A stretch of 64,000 bases of DNA from contig NZ_KB913025.1 in NCBI RefSeq assembly GCF_000384075.1, positions 3,781,721-3,845,720 of the forward strand. The letters run 5' to 3'. The stretch comes from Methylovulum miyakonense HT12 (GTDB lineage Bacteria > Pseudomonadota > Gammaproteobacteria > Methylococcales > Methylomonadaceae). Shown one piece after another: positions 36,651-44,573 of the stretch. Below the pieces are notes generated by a model. That model did not search any database and was not told where the DNA came from. It was given only the letters and a program-made list of their open reading frames with translations. A program made the translations under genes and the position numbers. Within the stretch, counting starts at the first letter, position 1. Each line of letters starts with the position of its first letter.

Positions 36651-36804
36651 AGCGCCCAGTCATTGGTTTTTCGTCGGGGCGGTTTAATCCCGGCGGACGG
36701 TTGTCCGCCTTTTTTATGGCCTGTGCCAACATCCGTAGCGATCAGGCGGGCAACCGCCCGCCCCTACAAAAATCATACTGACAATTCAACAGTGACTGGG
36801 TGCT
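36651..36804. mobile_element. 154-bp MITE with 15-bp terminal inverted repeats, TA-flanked (copy A)
   Basis: Begins AGCGCCCAGTCATTG and ends CAGTGACTGGGTGCT, which are inverted repeats (13 of 15). A TA dinucleotide is present at both borders (36650-36651, 36804-36805). It contains two internal hairpins, GGCGGAC/GTCCGCC and GGCGGGC/GCCCGCC, and no reading frame. An inverted copy of the same length, roughly 85% identical by eye, is at 47841-47994. TA duplication suggests mobilisation by an IS630/Tc1-mariner transposase. It fills most of the gene-free stretch 36491-36877. Confidence 0.75.
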
Positions 36805-36877
36805 AACGCTTACACCGGCTTTGTCCTGCCATGCCGTCCCCGCATCCATTCTTCCACGGAAACGACGCGTTGTCAGG

Positions 36878-37645
36878 CTACGGTGCCAACGATAAGGTTT
36901 CATACCGTTGCCTAGCCATTAGCCGGACATCTTCTTCAGCATCGTCAAACAGATGTTGCAGCAAGGCCGGATATGCCCGTAGCGCCACTTCATAACGCAC
37001 CGTCCAATCGCTATCCTTGGCCATCAAATCAAGCTCTTCAGGTTCCATGCGCCGGGCGACAATGCGGCGGATATTGACTTCAGGATCGTTGGCCATCAGG
37101 CCCAGGCTGACGGCCGGGATGCGTTCGGCCACGGTGCGCCGGACTTCATTGTCCGGGTCAGCGGCCAAACGGAACAAGCGGCCTTTGGGAAGGCGTTTGG
37201 CGACATAGGCCCGCACCAAGTAATCGGGGTCCTGCACCATCAGCTCCAAGTCCTGCTCCGGCAAACGGTCGGCGACGGTGATCCTGACTTCCCTATCGGG
37301 GTCGTCACGCAAATCCGCCAGCCACTCCAACGGTACGCGGTAGGCCAGCACCCGCCTGACCGCTTCGTCGGGGTCGGTCAGCAAGGGTTGCAATTGGCTG
37401 GTCGGCAAATACCGCGCGGCGATGGCCCGCCGTTCCCAAAAAACGTCCCGGGTGTAATCGGCGGCAAGGCCGGGGTTGGTGCGGAAAAACCGGTCGATTT
37501 GCCGGCCGCTATCCGCCACTACGCAACAATCCCCCGGCTTGCAACGGCCAGTGACCAGCAATGTCCCTCGGTAAGCGCAAAGCGAACAATCTGCCAGCGG
37601 TGTCAGATCGTTTATGTCCTTACCCTGCCCTATTGTCTCCATCAT
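36878..37645 (-). CDS. Leucine-rich repeat variant (LRV) iron-sulfur protein
   Basis: 255 residues. The N-terminus has the cysteine pattern CSLCAYRGT ... GRCKPGDCC, which in the Azotobacter vinelandii LRV protein binds a [4Fe-4S] cluster. The rest is eight or so ~24-residue helical repeats of the type DPDREVRITVADRLPEQDLE. LRV proteins are found in nif gene regions of diazotrophs, function unknown. The start codon directly abuts the stop of the flavodoxin gene (TGAATG), so it is the translationally coupled last gene of that unit. Confidence 0.88.
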   Translation of the reverse strand: MMETIGQGKDINDLTPLADCSLCAYRGTLLVTGRCKPGDCCVVADSGRQIDRFFRTNPGLAADYTRDVFWERRAIAARYLPTSQLQPLLTDPDEAVRRVLAYRVPLEWLADLRDDPDREVRITVADRLPEQDLELMVQDPDYLVRAYVAKRLPKGRLFRLAADPDNEVRRTVAERIPAVSLGLMANDPEVNIRRIVARRMEPEELDLMAKDSDWTVRYEVALRAYPALLQHLFDDAEEDVRLMARQRYETLSLAP

Positions 37646-38200
37646 TCAGGCCGCTTCGGCGGTTACCGGAAGCAACTGCGGGGTGATTTGCGCCAGCCAG
37701 ATTTTCAGCCGTTCCTCGGTCAAATGCGGCTGGGTGCGCTGGTCCAGTGCCAAGCCGACAAAATGGTTGTCGATGATGGCGTGCGAATGTTCGAACTGAT
37801 AGCCCTCAGTGCCCCATTGGCCGACGATGTCGGCGCCGTATCCGTAAAACAGCCGGTATAGGTGGATCATCGAACTGGCGAAACGGTCGGCGTAACGCTC
37901 CTGGTTGCCCAGGCCGAACAATGCGACGCGCTTGCCGGACAAGTCGGCACCGTCCAGATAAGGCATGAACTCCGCCCAATTCGCCTCCATGCAGCCCGTG
38001 GACAAACCCGGCAAATCACCTACGCCGTAACTGGGCGTACCTAGGATCAGCGCATCGTACCCCAACAATTCGGCGGCACTGGTGCGGTTGATGTTTTTGG
38101 GCTTGTCCGCCAGCCCGTCACCCAATAGGCTGTAAATCTTTTTAGCCACCAGCCGGGTGCTGCCCGTATCTGTTCCGAAAAAAATGCCGATTTTGCTCAT
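37646..38200 (-). CDS. nifF: Nitrogenase-type flavodoxin
   Basis: 184-residue long-chain flavodoxin. The FMN phosphate loop GTDTGSTRLVAKKI and the isoalloxazine loops LGTPSYGVGDLPGL and GLGNQERYADRF are intact. The length, the NINRTSAAELLGYD region and linkage to LRV and NifX-like genes fit NifF, the electron donor to dinitrogenase reductase. A good sigma-54 promoter lies 60-75 bp upstream. A housekeeping flavodoxin is a less likely alternative. Confidence 0.85.
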   Translation of the reverse strand: MSKIGIFFGTDTGSTRLVAKKIYSLLGDGLADKPKNINRTSAAELLGYDALILGTPSYGVGDLPGLSTGCMEANWAEFMPYLDGADLSGKRVALFGLGNQERYADRFASSMIHLYRLFYGYGADIVGQWGTEGYQFEHSHAIIDNHFVGLALDQRTQPHLTEERLKIWLAQITPQLLPVTAEAA

Positions 38201-38258
38201 AAATCACCTGTTATCAAGATGGCAGGACAAGGGGCTGTACCGCCGTTCCCATTAAAAA

Positions 38259-38275
38259 AGCAAATTTTGATCCAA
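38259..38275 (-). promoter_or_regulatory. Sigma-54 promoter of nifF-LRV
   Basis: TTGGATCAAAATTTGCT on the minus strand matches about 10 of 13 informative positions of the -24/-12 consensus with GG-N10-GC spacing. The start of transcription would be about 50 nt before nifF. A degenerate NifA-like TGC-N10-ACA occurs at 38349-38364. Confidence 0.6.
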
Positions 38276-38466
38276 AAGGGAATAATAAAAATTTATTATA
38301 CTTATCAGTTTGTTAGCTTTATTTTGTGCAGATATGTCGTGGCGAGGATGCCAGTATGGCAACAATTGGCTCTGGGTCTGATGGGTTTGCGACATCGCCG
38401 GGGGATGGGCAGGGGTAAAGCGGAGCCGGTAGGCAATGCTCAGTTGGCTTCCGGTAACGCCGTCTT

Positions 38467-38847
38467 TTAGGGGCTGTCCGGGGCTTCCCCGTCTTCGTCC
38501 AACGCAAAGCCGAGCAGACCCTCCTGCCTGATCATGGCCTTGAAGCTTTTCATGACGGGACGGGAAATGGCCGTTTCCGCCAGCAGGCGTTTTTCGTAGA
38601 TGATGTTTTTCAGCGGCTCATCAAGCTGCCCGCGGGCTTGCCCTATCAACAGGTGCAGCCCAGTATCCAGCAGAAGGCCAGGTTGGGTTTTCACCTCATC
38701 ATAAAGCAGTTCCATCACCCGCTTTTCCGCTGCCCGCATTTTGCATTTGCCATCAAGGATTTTCAACATCACGGTGATGGCGCAATCCACATGGATAGGC
38801 GTTAAGGGATGCGCCAGCACCCAACGGGCCACCTGGTCTTGGGTCAT
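38467..38847 (-). CDS. Unknown nif-linked protein
   Basis: 126 residues, helical, soluble, no recognised family. Conspicuous parts are LAHPLTPIHVDCAITVMLKI, CKMRAAEKRVMELLYDEV and an acidic C-terminus. The ATG overlaps the stop of the NifX-like gene by 4 nt (ATGA), so both are made from the NifA/sigma-54-type promoter at 39251. The position suggests a part in FeMo-cofactor assembly or nitrogenase protection, but nothing in the sequence shows it. Confidence 0.75.
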   Translation of the reverse strand: MTQDQVARWVLAHPLTPIHVDCAITVMLKILDGKCKMRAAEKRVMELLYDEVKTQPGLLLDTGLHLLIGQARGQLDEPLKNIIYEKRLLAETAISRPVMKSFKAMIRQEGLLGFALDEDGEAPDSP

Positions 38848-39203
38848 ACCCCCTCCCCGGTGGCCACCTTCTGCACATAATCGAGCAGCGAAGCTTCGAT
38901 GGCCTCGTAGGCGTAATGCGAGACCGCACTGACGCCAATGGCCTTGAGCTTTTCCGTCGGCCCGTCGCCGATTTTGGCGACAAAGACCGCCTGGCAATCC
39001 TTGATGCTTTCCAGAATACCGGCCATGGCGCTCTGGTCGGAATGCTGGCCCAGACAGTAATGGGCCACCTCGCGGGTTTCCAGCAACTGGCAACTGCCCA
39101 GGGCTGTTTGGTAAATCCGGAACTGCTTGGCATGGCCAAAGTGTTCGCTGATCGCCAAACCTTCTTTGCTGGCCACCGCCAGTTTTATCGGAAATTCGGT
39201 CAT
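38844..39203 (-). CDS. NifX/NifY-family FeMo-cofactor binding domain protein
   Basis: 119-residue single domain of the dinitrogenase iron-molybdenum cofactor-binding family. LAVASKEGLAISEHFGHAKQFRIYQ carries the conserved HFGHA, and CQAVFVAKIGDGPTEKLKAIG the second motif. Related domains occur in NifX, NafY, VnfX and the C-terminus of NifB, where they carry cofactor precursors. It is the first gene of a nif-type operon with a sigma-54 promoter and a NifA site upstream. Which of these named proteins it equals cannot be settled. Confidence 0.85.
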   Translation of the reverse strand: MTEFPIKLAVASKEGLAISEHFGHAKQFRIYQTALGSCQLLETREVAHYCLGQHSDQSAMAGILESIKDCQAVFVAKIGDGPTEKLKAIGVSAVSHYAYEAIEASLLDYVQKVATGEGV

Positions 39204-39250
39204 AGTTGGGAGTGTCCGGGGAAATGGATACAGTCGATTTTCATAACAGA

Positions 39251-39267
39251 AGCAAAAGGGATACCAA
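39251..39267 (-). promoter_or_regulatory. Sigma-54 promoter of the NifX-like operon
   Basis: TTGGTATCCCTTTTGCT on the minus strand has the GG-N10-GC core and about 10 of 12 consensus matches. The transcript would begin about 40 nt before the ATG at 39203. Confidence 0.65.
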
Positions 39268-39329
39268 GCGGAGCAACCCTACCCTGCCGGACTCTGGACG
39301 CCTTTGATTGGCCTGTTAAGCCGTAAGAT

Positions 39330-39345
39330 TGTCGCCTTTATGACA
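39330..39345. promoter_or_regulatory. NifA upstream activator sequence
   Basis: TGT-CGCCTTTATG-ACA is an exact match to the NifA consensus TGT-N10-ACA. It is centred about 95-100 bp upstream of the expected start from the sigma-54 promoter at 39251-39267, the usual distance. Confidence 0.65.
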
Positions 39346-39430
39346 AAAACAGGCCTATTGGGTCTATGTGGCGCTTGCATATAGGCGATGTTCCTTGAAA
39401 GGAGCAATGCCGGAAACTTTCCGGTAAGGC

Positions 39431-39754
39431 TTATTGGGCAATCAGCACGTCGCTCACTTGGATGATTGGGTCTATATCCGTATAGTTTGGCATGTCGCCT
39501 TGCAGCACGGTGGCATGCGGCATTAAAGCCGCCATGAAACTGTCCTGTGAATCAAACAAAAAATGGCACATGACGATATAGGCCGCCGCTGAACCGGGCA
39601 TCGCGCCGCCTAGGCCCTGTTCGACCGAAACCCCTCGAAAACCTGGATGTGCGCCCAATAGCCTGATCGACATCGGCATGTGCGTATCAAGGTAATACGG
39701 CAGATCGAAACGGCTGTCGGGATTATTCGGATATAGGATGCTGATTTTTATCAT
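39431..39754 (-). CDS. EthD-family dimeric alpha/beta-barrel protein
   Basis: 107 residues from the ATG at 39754 (an ATG 12 nt upstream is also possible; AAGG precedes the chosen one). The family signature is MIKISILYPNNPDSRFDLPYY followed by HMPMSIRLLG. EthD-like proteins are ferredoxin-fold dimers of unclear function, named from ether-degradation clusters. The gene lies 28 bp upstream of a START-type gene on the opposite side and probably forms a small unit with it. Confidence 0.85.
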   Translation of the reverse strand: MIKISILYPNNPDSRFDLPYYLDTHMPMSIRLLGAHPGFRGVSVEQGLGGAMPGSAAAYIVMCHFLFDSQDSFMAALMPHATVLQGDMPNYTDIDPIIQVSDVLIAQ

Positions 39755-39782
39755 GGTTGCCTTCATGTGTTTTCCGTTCCTG

Positions 39783-40232
39783 TTAGGCCCGGGCTGGTTG
39801 CCCGTTTTCGGCGCGGTTTTTAATGGCTTTGTTCATGGCTTCGAACCCCGCTTGGGTGCCGCCTTCCAGTTTTGTTTTGGCAAGCGCGACCAACAGGCCA
39901 GAGAACTTTTCGCCGTGGACAAACAACACCCGCCCAGGGGCGATGGGTGCAATTTGAAAATAATGCTCGCCGTCAAACAGCCCCGGCAACACTAAATGCC
40001 CCAGCCAACGCAGTTCTTGGTTAGGCGCGGCAAGCAGCACGGTGGGCCGGAATGTCATGGGCTTGCCGCCTTCCGGTTGCACGGAAACGCTTAGCCGCCC
40101 GCCAGTTTTGGCCTCGCCCTGTATGGAACGGACAAAGGGGTTCCACTGCGGATAGGCCGCAAAATCGGTCAGGATAGACCACAGGCGTTCCGGTTCAGAT
40201 GCGATTTCAATCTCAGTCTTAATTTCCAGCAT
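39783..40232 (-). CDS. SRPBCC/polyketide-cyclase-like (START fold) protein
   Basis: 149 residues. The start IKTEIEIASEPERLWSILTD, then FAAYPQWNPFVRSIQGEA and GKPMTFRPTVLLAAPNQEL are the standard SRPBCC pattern (Polyketide_cyc2). These proteins bind hydrophobic ligands in a deep cavity. AGGAAA precedes the ATG at 40232. It is upstream of, and on the same strand as, the EthD-type gene. Confidence 0.85.
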   Translation of the reverse strand: MLEIKTEIEIASEPERLWSILTDFAAYPQWNPFVRSIQGEAKTGGRLSVSVQPEGGKPMTFRPTVLLAAPNQELRWLGHLVLPGLFDGEHYFQIAPIAPGRVLFVHGEKFSGLLVALAKTKLEGGTQAGFEAMNKAIKNRAENGQPARA

Positions 40233-40332
40233 TGGATTTCCTCGGCTTAGGGGTTTTTCGGGAGGGTGGTTTTGAATTATAGTAGGCCGGGCTGAAATAA
40301 AAAGCCCCCATCTTTCTACCAACCCTCCCGGA

Positions 40333-40983
40333 ATGCCCATGTACCAACCCGCCCAATTTGTCCAACCGAGCCTCGAAGCCATGCACGGGCTGATACGCCA
40401 ACAGCCGTTGGCGACGCTGGTGACGCTTGCCAATGATGGCCTCAATGCCAACCACATCCCTTTGCACCTGAGCGACGCGCCATTACCGTTCGGCACGCTG
40501 CGCGGCCATGTCGCTCGGGCAAATCCGTTATGGCATGACCTGGATCCGGAGCCTGAGGTGCTGGCGATTTTCCACGGCCCCAATACTTACATCAGCCCGT
40601 CTTGGTACGCCACCAAACAGGAAACGGGGAAAGTGGTCCCCACTTGGAATTACACGGTCGTCCATGCCTATGGCCAATTGCAGGTGGTTGATGACGCCAG
40701 TTGGCTACGCAGCCAATTGGAAGCCCTGACCAACCAACACGAGGCGGCTTTTCCTGAACCGTGGGCGGTTGCGGATGCCCCCCATGAGTTCACTGAAAAA
40801 CTCATGGAGGCCATCATCGGCATTGAATTGGTGATCACCCGCTTGTCGGGCAAGTGGAAAGTCAGCCAAAACCAACCGCCCTGCAATCAGGCCAGTGTTG
40901 CCGAAGGGCTTAGTGCCAGTGGACAACTGGATGCGGCCGGTATGGCGGCTTTGATCAAAGCGGGAGTAAAAAACGGGGGTTGA
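40333..40983 (+). CDS. FMN-binding PaiB-family protein
   Basis: 216 residues with the split-barrel flavin fold of PaiB (FMN-binding negative transcriptional regulator family). Signatures are MYQPAQFVQPSLEAMHGLI, LNANHIPLHL, the FHGPNTYISPSWYATKQETG loop and VPTWNYTVVHAYG. Family members have been tied to protease and sporulation control in Bacillus, but most are of unknown role. It is divergent from the START-type gene. Confidence 0.9.
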   Translation: MPMYQPAQFVQPSLEAMHGLIRQQPLATLVTLANDGLNANHIPLHLSDAPLPFGTLRGHVARANPLWHDLDPEPEVLAIFHGPNTYISPSWYATKQETGKVVPTWNYTVVHAYGQLQVVDDASWLRSQLEALTNQHEAAFPEPWAVADAPHEFTEKLMEAIIGIELVITRLSGKWKVSQNQPPCNQASVAEGLSASGQLDAAGMAALIKAGVKNGG

Positions 40984-41017
40984 AATGCTGCGTTCCTATG
41001 ATCCTCCCTGCGCATTA

Positions 41018-41407
41018 TCATGCGGCATACGCCAAGAAGGTGAACCCTACCCAAGCGAAACCAATCGTTGTTATGATAAAGCTAATGGCGGTATAGGCTT
41101 TCCAAACCGTTTTCTGCCAAAAATCAGGGTTAAAGGCGGCGATGACAAACACGCCAGGATTGGCGATGCCACCGATCACGACCAGCCAACAAGCGGTAAC
41201 GGGCAATGGCACTTTCACGGCATAAAAAGCCAGGCAAAACAAAGCCATTAACGCAAAATCAATATGCGCCCTGATGAGCGTTTTATAGTCGGCCAGAAAT
41301 TCCCCATCAATCCCTTTAACGGGGAACCATCGTGCAAACGTCATCAGCCATGCCGATGCCAAAAGGGCGAAAATCATAATCACCGCCCCTATCAATAATA
41401 TGTCCAT
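41018..41407 (-). CDS. Small four-helix membrane protein
   Basis: 129 residues with four hydrophobic segments. The motif LIRAHIDFALMAL between the first and second spans and the GGIANPGVF loop resemble those of small membrane isomerase/mutase-type proteins (the styrene-oxide-isomerase-like group), but the resemblance is slight. It converges on the PaiB-like gene. Best treated as a conserved membrane protein of unknown function. Confidence 0.7.
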   Translation of the reverse strand: MDILLIGAVIMIFALLASAWLMTFARWFPVKGIDGEFLADYKTLIRAHIDFALMALFCLAFYAVKVPLPVTACWLVVIGGIANPGVFVIAAFNPDFWQKTVWKAYTAISFIITTIGFAWVGFTFLAYAA

Positions 41408-41538
41408 AAAGCCTCAGTTGTTGGAATTGTTTGTTATAACTGATGTTACGCAAACTTTTTCTACGCGTTGAAAATAAATAAAAAAGTAGAGTCGCTATCG
41501 CGATATTTTTTTAATCGGGTTCCCGCACCCGAAGGCGA

Positions 41539-41572
41539 GATACTTTCTTTTGCTCCGCCAAAAGAAAGTATC
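41539..41572. repeat. Perfect 14-bp inverted repeat within a non-coding repeat-like stretch
   Basis: GATACTTTCTTTTG (41539-41552) and CAAAAGAAAGTATC (41559-41572) are exact inverse copies with a 6-nt loop. Hairpins of this ACTTTCTTTTG type, followed by CAAAGAAAAGGCGGCCC, are common dispersed intergenic repeats in gammaproteobacteria. The gap 41408-41858 contains this repeat and the twin operator at 41782, and no convincing gene. Confidence 0.7.
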
Positions 41573-41781
41573 CAAAGAAAAGGCGGCCCGGTTGCCGCTG
41601 ATGTCTTGCGCTCCTCGCATTGGTCGGGGGACGGCAAAAGGGGCTTCCTGCCCCTTTGCCGCCGTGCGGCATCCATGCCGCACCCCTTCGGGCTAGTCCC
41701 GACCAATACTGCGGTGCTCGACGCGGCAAACGGGATAAAAACTACGTTACTGCATAACGTCAGGTTATAATTAAAAATACT

Positions 41782-41822
41782 TACCGGTCAGTATCGTTTT
41801 GATTATAGTATACCGACCGGTA
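41782..41822. promoter_or_regulatory. Twin TetR operator sites
   Basis: TACCGGTCAGTAT (41782-41794) and the inverted ATACCGACCGGTA (41810-41822) differ at one position and face each other 28 bp apart (start to start), 37 bp before the TetR start. This is a typical autoregulatory operator layout. Confidence 0.6.
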
Positions 41823-41858
41823 TAGTTGCAAACCTAACCACCCTTTTTGCGCCTGCCC

Positions 41859-42464
41859 ATGCCCATAAACCTGCAAGAAAAAATCCTGCAAGCCGCTTCG
41901 GAACTGTTCTATAGCCAAGGGATCAGGGCGACTGGCGTCGATGCCATCGCCAAAGCCGCCAACACCACCAAGATGAGCCTGTACAAATACTTCCCTTCCA
42001 AGGATGAATTGGTGGTGGCTTTCCTGCGCAAACGGGATGAAGATTTTCGGCTGTGGTTTGTCGCCCAGATTGACAGCAAAGCGGACATGCCTAAGGCCAA
42101 GTTATTGGCCATTTTCGATGTGGTTAGCGAATGGATGGCTATCCCTGAGTTTCGTGGCTGCGCATTCATCAATGCCGCCGCCGAATTTCCGCTGGAGGGC
42201 AATCCCGTGCATCAAGTGTCCGCCGAATTTTATGATAAATTCCGAGGCTATATTGCCGATTTAGCCAGGCAGTGCGGTTCAACACACCCTGAAAGCCTGG
42301 CGCTACAGTTGAGCCTGCTGATCGAAGGCGCGATTGTCTCAGAACAAATGAAACGCCGTTCAGGCGCCGCCGACCAAGCCAAGCAAGCCGCCATCCTGTT
42401 GATAGCAGGTAGCTTGGACGGCGCCCCCAACACGCCTTTACCCACCCATAACCTACAGGACTAG
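41859..42464 (+). CDS. TetR-family regulator
   Basis: 201 residues from the ATG at 41859. The helix-turn-helix is in GVDAIAKAANTTKMSLYKYF. The C-terminal domain with FRGCAFINAAAEFP is typical of TetR_C-type regulators of small reductases or transporters. It is separated by only 2 bp from a PNPOx-like flavin gene, so it likely controls that gene and itself through the twin sites at 41782-41822. Confidence 0.92.
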   Translation: MPINLQEKILQAASELFYSQGIRATGVDAIAKAANTTKMSLYKYFPSKDELVVAFLRKRDEDFRLWFVAQIDSKADMPKAKLLAIFDVVSEWMAIPEFRGCAFINAAAEFPLEGNPVHQVSAEFYDKFRGYIADLARQCGSTHPESLALQLSLLIEGAIVSEQMKRRSGAADQAKQAAILLIAGSLDGAPNTPLPTHNLQD

Positions 42465-42466
42465 CG

Positions 42467-43099
42467 ATGAGCACATTTTTCCATGAAGGCAGCCGTAAAC
42501 TGCAAGACCGCTTCGAAACACGCCCGATGGCCGACCGCCTCGTCGAAGCCATCATCGGCGACCGGATCAGCCCCGAAGACCAGGCGTTTATTGAAGCGCA
42601 AAACATGTTTTTCTTCGCCACCGTTGACCAAGAAGGACGCCCCAATTGTTCCTATAAAGGCGGCGGCGTCGGTTTGGTGAAAGTGGTCGATGACCAAACC
42701 CTGGCATTTCCGCTTTATGACGGCAGCGGCATGTACCTTTCCGCCGGCAATGTGCTGGTCAACCCGCATGTCAGCCTGCTGTTCGTGGATTTCCAACGGC
42801 AAGCCCGCCTGCGTTTTAACGGCGACGCCTTCATACAAGATGATGAGCCTTTGCAAGGCCATTGGCCGGAAGCCCAGCTGGTGTTGCGGGTGAAACTGCG
42901 CGAAATGTTCCCCAACTGCCCGCGTTATATCCACAAAATGGCCTTGATTGAAGAATCGGCGTTCGTGCCCAAAGCCCATTGCGAAACCCCGGCACCGGCC
43001 TGGAAGCGCCTGGAAGTCGTGGCCGATGTCTTGCCGCCGCGCGATGCGCATTTGGCAGGCCATGAACAGGATGCGGCGGCGGCGTTAAACCGCAAATGA
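42467..43099 (+). CDS. PNPOx-like flavin-binding (PPOX class) protein
   Basis: 210 residues with the split beta-barrel of the pyridoxamine-phosphate-oxidase-like class. MFFFATVDQEGRPNCSYKGG and LAFPLYDGSGMYLSAGNVLV are the flavin-binding strands, and NPHVSLLFVDF the dimer region. It probably binds FMN or F420 and reduces an unknown substrate. It is co-transcribed with the preceding TetR gene. Confidence 0.88.
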   Translation: MSTFFHEGSRKLQDRFETRPMADRLVEAIIGDRISPEDQAFIEAQNMFFFATVDQEGRPNCSYKGGGVGLVKVVDDQTLAFPLYDGSGMYLSAGNVLVNPHVSLLFVDFQRQARLRFNGDAFIQDDEPLQGHWPEAQLVLRVKLREMFPNCPRYIHKMALIEESAFVPKAHCETPAPAWKRLEVVADVLPPRDAHLAGHEQDAAAALNRK

Positions 43100-43155
43100 C
43101 AACAGGGTTCACCATCAGCATTTCCGTTTTTCAACCAAGATAAAGGCCTGCCATC

Positions 43156-43839
43156 ATGGGATTCACGCTCGATAAAGTCGTGCCTTGGGGACGTTCGTAT
43201 CATGAATACGTCAGCATGTTCGAGCTTAAGGAAGCCGATTTGCAACGCCGCATACTGGGGTGTGGCGACGGCCCCGCCAGCTTCAATGCGGAACTGTCCC
43301 GACGCGGCGGGAATATCGTTTCCGTCGATCCGGTTTATGGCTTTAGCGCCGATCAAATCAGGTGCCGTATTGCCGGAACCTATGAAACCGTGATGGCGCA
43401 ACTGCACCAGAACCACCGCGATTATGTCTGGGACACCATCCCCTCGGTGGAACAACTGGGGCAGATACGGATGTTTGCCATGGAAACGTTTCTCGCAGAT
43501 TTCGGATCCGGCAAACAGGCGGGGCGATACGTCGCCGGGGAATTGCCGCACTTGCCTTTTGCCGACAAAACCTTTGACATGGCCTTGTCGTCCCATTTCC
43601 TGTTTTTGTACAGCGCCCACTTGTCGGCGGATTTTCATATCCGAGCCCTTTTGGACATGTTGCGGGTATCCGATGAAGTGCGCGTGTTCCCCTTATTGGC
43701 TTTGGATGGCTTGCCGTCGCCGCATCTCCCGGTCGTTGAAGACCAGCTTGCACAGCAGGGTTTCAGGACAGCGGTCAAACGTGTGCCTTATGAGTTCCAA
43801 CGGGGCGGCAACGACATGCTAGTCATTAAGCCTGCTTGA
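43156..43839 (+). CDS. SAM-dependent methyltransferase-like protein
   Basis: 227 residues with class I methyltransferase features. RILGCGDGPASFNAELSRRG is motif I, VSVDPVYGFS motif II, and PHLPFADKTFDMALSSHFLF the post-motif region near motif IV. The family (often annotated simply as class I methyltransferase) has no firm substrate. It follows the PNPOx-like gene by 56 bp on the same strand. Confidence 0.82.
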   Translation: MGFTLDKVVPWGRSYHEYVSMFELKEADLQRRILGCGDGPASFNAELSRRGGNIVSVDPVYGFSADQIRCRIAGTYETVMAQLHQNHRDYVWDTIPSVEQLGQIRMFAMETFLADFGSGKQAGRYVAGELPHLPFADKTFDMALSSHFLFLYSAHLSADFHIRALLDMLRVSDEVRVFPLLALDGLPSPHLPVVEDQLAQQGFRTAVKRVPYEFQRGGNDMLVIKPA

Positions 43840-43869
43840 TTTTAAACATCATCAACCCATTACCGTGAT

Positions 43870-44271
43870 ATGGCATTTATATTTGGCTGCGTTATCGCGT
43901 CCATAGTCTCCGTCCTGGCGACACGGTCCGGTTTTGATAAGGACAGGGCGTTTTACCCGACGGTGATGGTGGTCATCGCCTCCTATTATGTGCTGTTTGC
44001 CGCCATGGTTGGCGCGGCCGGGATTATTGTTGTTGAACTCACGGGGATGCTGCTGTTTGTCGCCCTTGCCGTGCTGGGTTTCAAGCGCAACCTATGACTG
44101 GTCGCCGCCTTGTTTGCGCATGGCGTTTTTGATTTATTCCACGGGCAAATGGTCGCCAACCCCGGTGTGCCGCTGTGGTGGCCGATGTTCTGCCTGGCTT
44201 ATGACGTCACGGCCGCCGCCTACCTGTGTTGGCTGTTGCGCCAAGCACGCCTGACGGCAACAGAAAATTAG
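43870..44271 (+). pseudogene. Membrane protein gene interrupted by an in-frame TGA
   Basis: Translation from the ATG at 43870 stops after 75 residues at TGA 44095-44097. The same frame continues for 57 more codons to a TAG at 44269, with strongly membrane-like, conserved-looking sequence (LVAALFAHGVFDLFHGQM, PGVPLWWPMFCLAYDVTAAA). The intact protein would have four spans and about 133 residues, with tryptophan (TGG) the obvious ancestral codon at the stop. It is either a recent nonsense mutation or a sequencing error; function unknown. Confidence 0.75.
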
Positions 44272-44484
44272 CTTGAGATTTTCAAATAGTTAAAAAACAT
44301 GGCTAAAGCCATCACCTGGCAGGGGCGAACACGCCCCTGGCCTCCCCCTATCACACGCCCGCTAATGCCGCCTCTGACCTCTTCATCCGGAAAAATCCTC
44401 CGCTAACCAGCAGCATCGCACGCCAACACTGTCTAAACGCTTGTTGGCCGCACAACAAGCGCACTTGCAAAGCCACTTTCACAA

Positions 44485-44531
44485 ATACTACATATAGTTA
44501 TTTATTTTAATTAAATACCTATATATTGTGA
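44485..44531. promoter_or_regulatory. Two NrdR boxes
   Basis: Cores CTACATATAG (44488-44497, 9 of 10 to the CwAtATaTwG consensus) and CTATATATTG (44519-44528, 10 of 10) form two 16-bp boxes separated by 15 bp, i.e. 31 bp centre to centre, or three helical turns. This is the canonical NrdR spacing. They lie just upstream of the TTGACA at 44538. Confidence 0.75.
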
Positions 44532-44537
44532 ATTTTA

Positions 44538-44567
44538 TTGACAGAGGGAGATTGCCGGTGTTACCTT
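44538..44567 (+). promoter_or_regulatory. Probable nrdA promoter
   Basis: A consensus -35 TTGACA (44538-44543) followed 18 bp later by a weak -10 TACCTT (44562-44567). The start would fall near 44574, at the beginning of the riboswitch. Confidence 0.45.
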
Positions 44568-44573
44568 AAACCG

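Noticed and set aside
41468-41770. Open frame of 100 codons in the gap before the TetR gene
   Set aside because: It covers a perfect hairpin and a dispersed repeat-like sequence with frames open on both strands; it has no family and no ribosome site.
44320-44339. Hairpin CAGGGGCG/CGCCCCTG as a terminator
   Set aside because: A perfect 8-bp stem but no T-tract on either strand; it is 49 bp after the broken membrane gene and may be only a palindrome.
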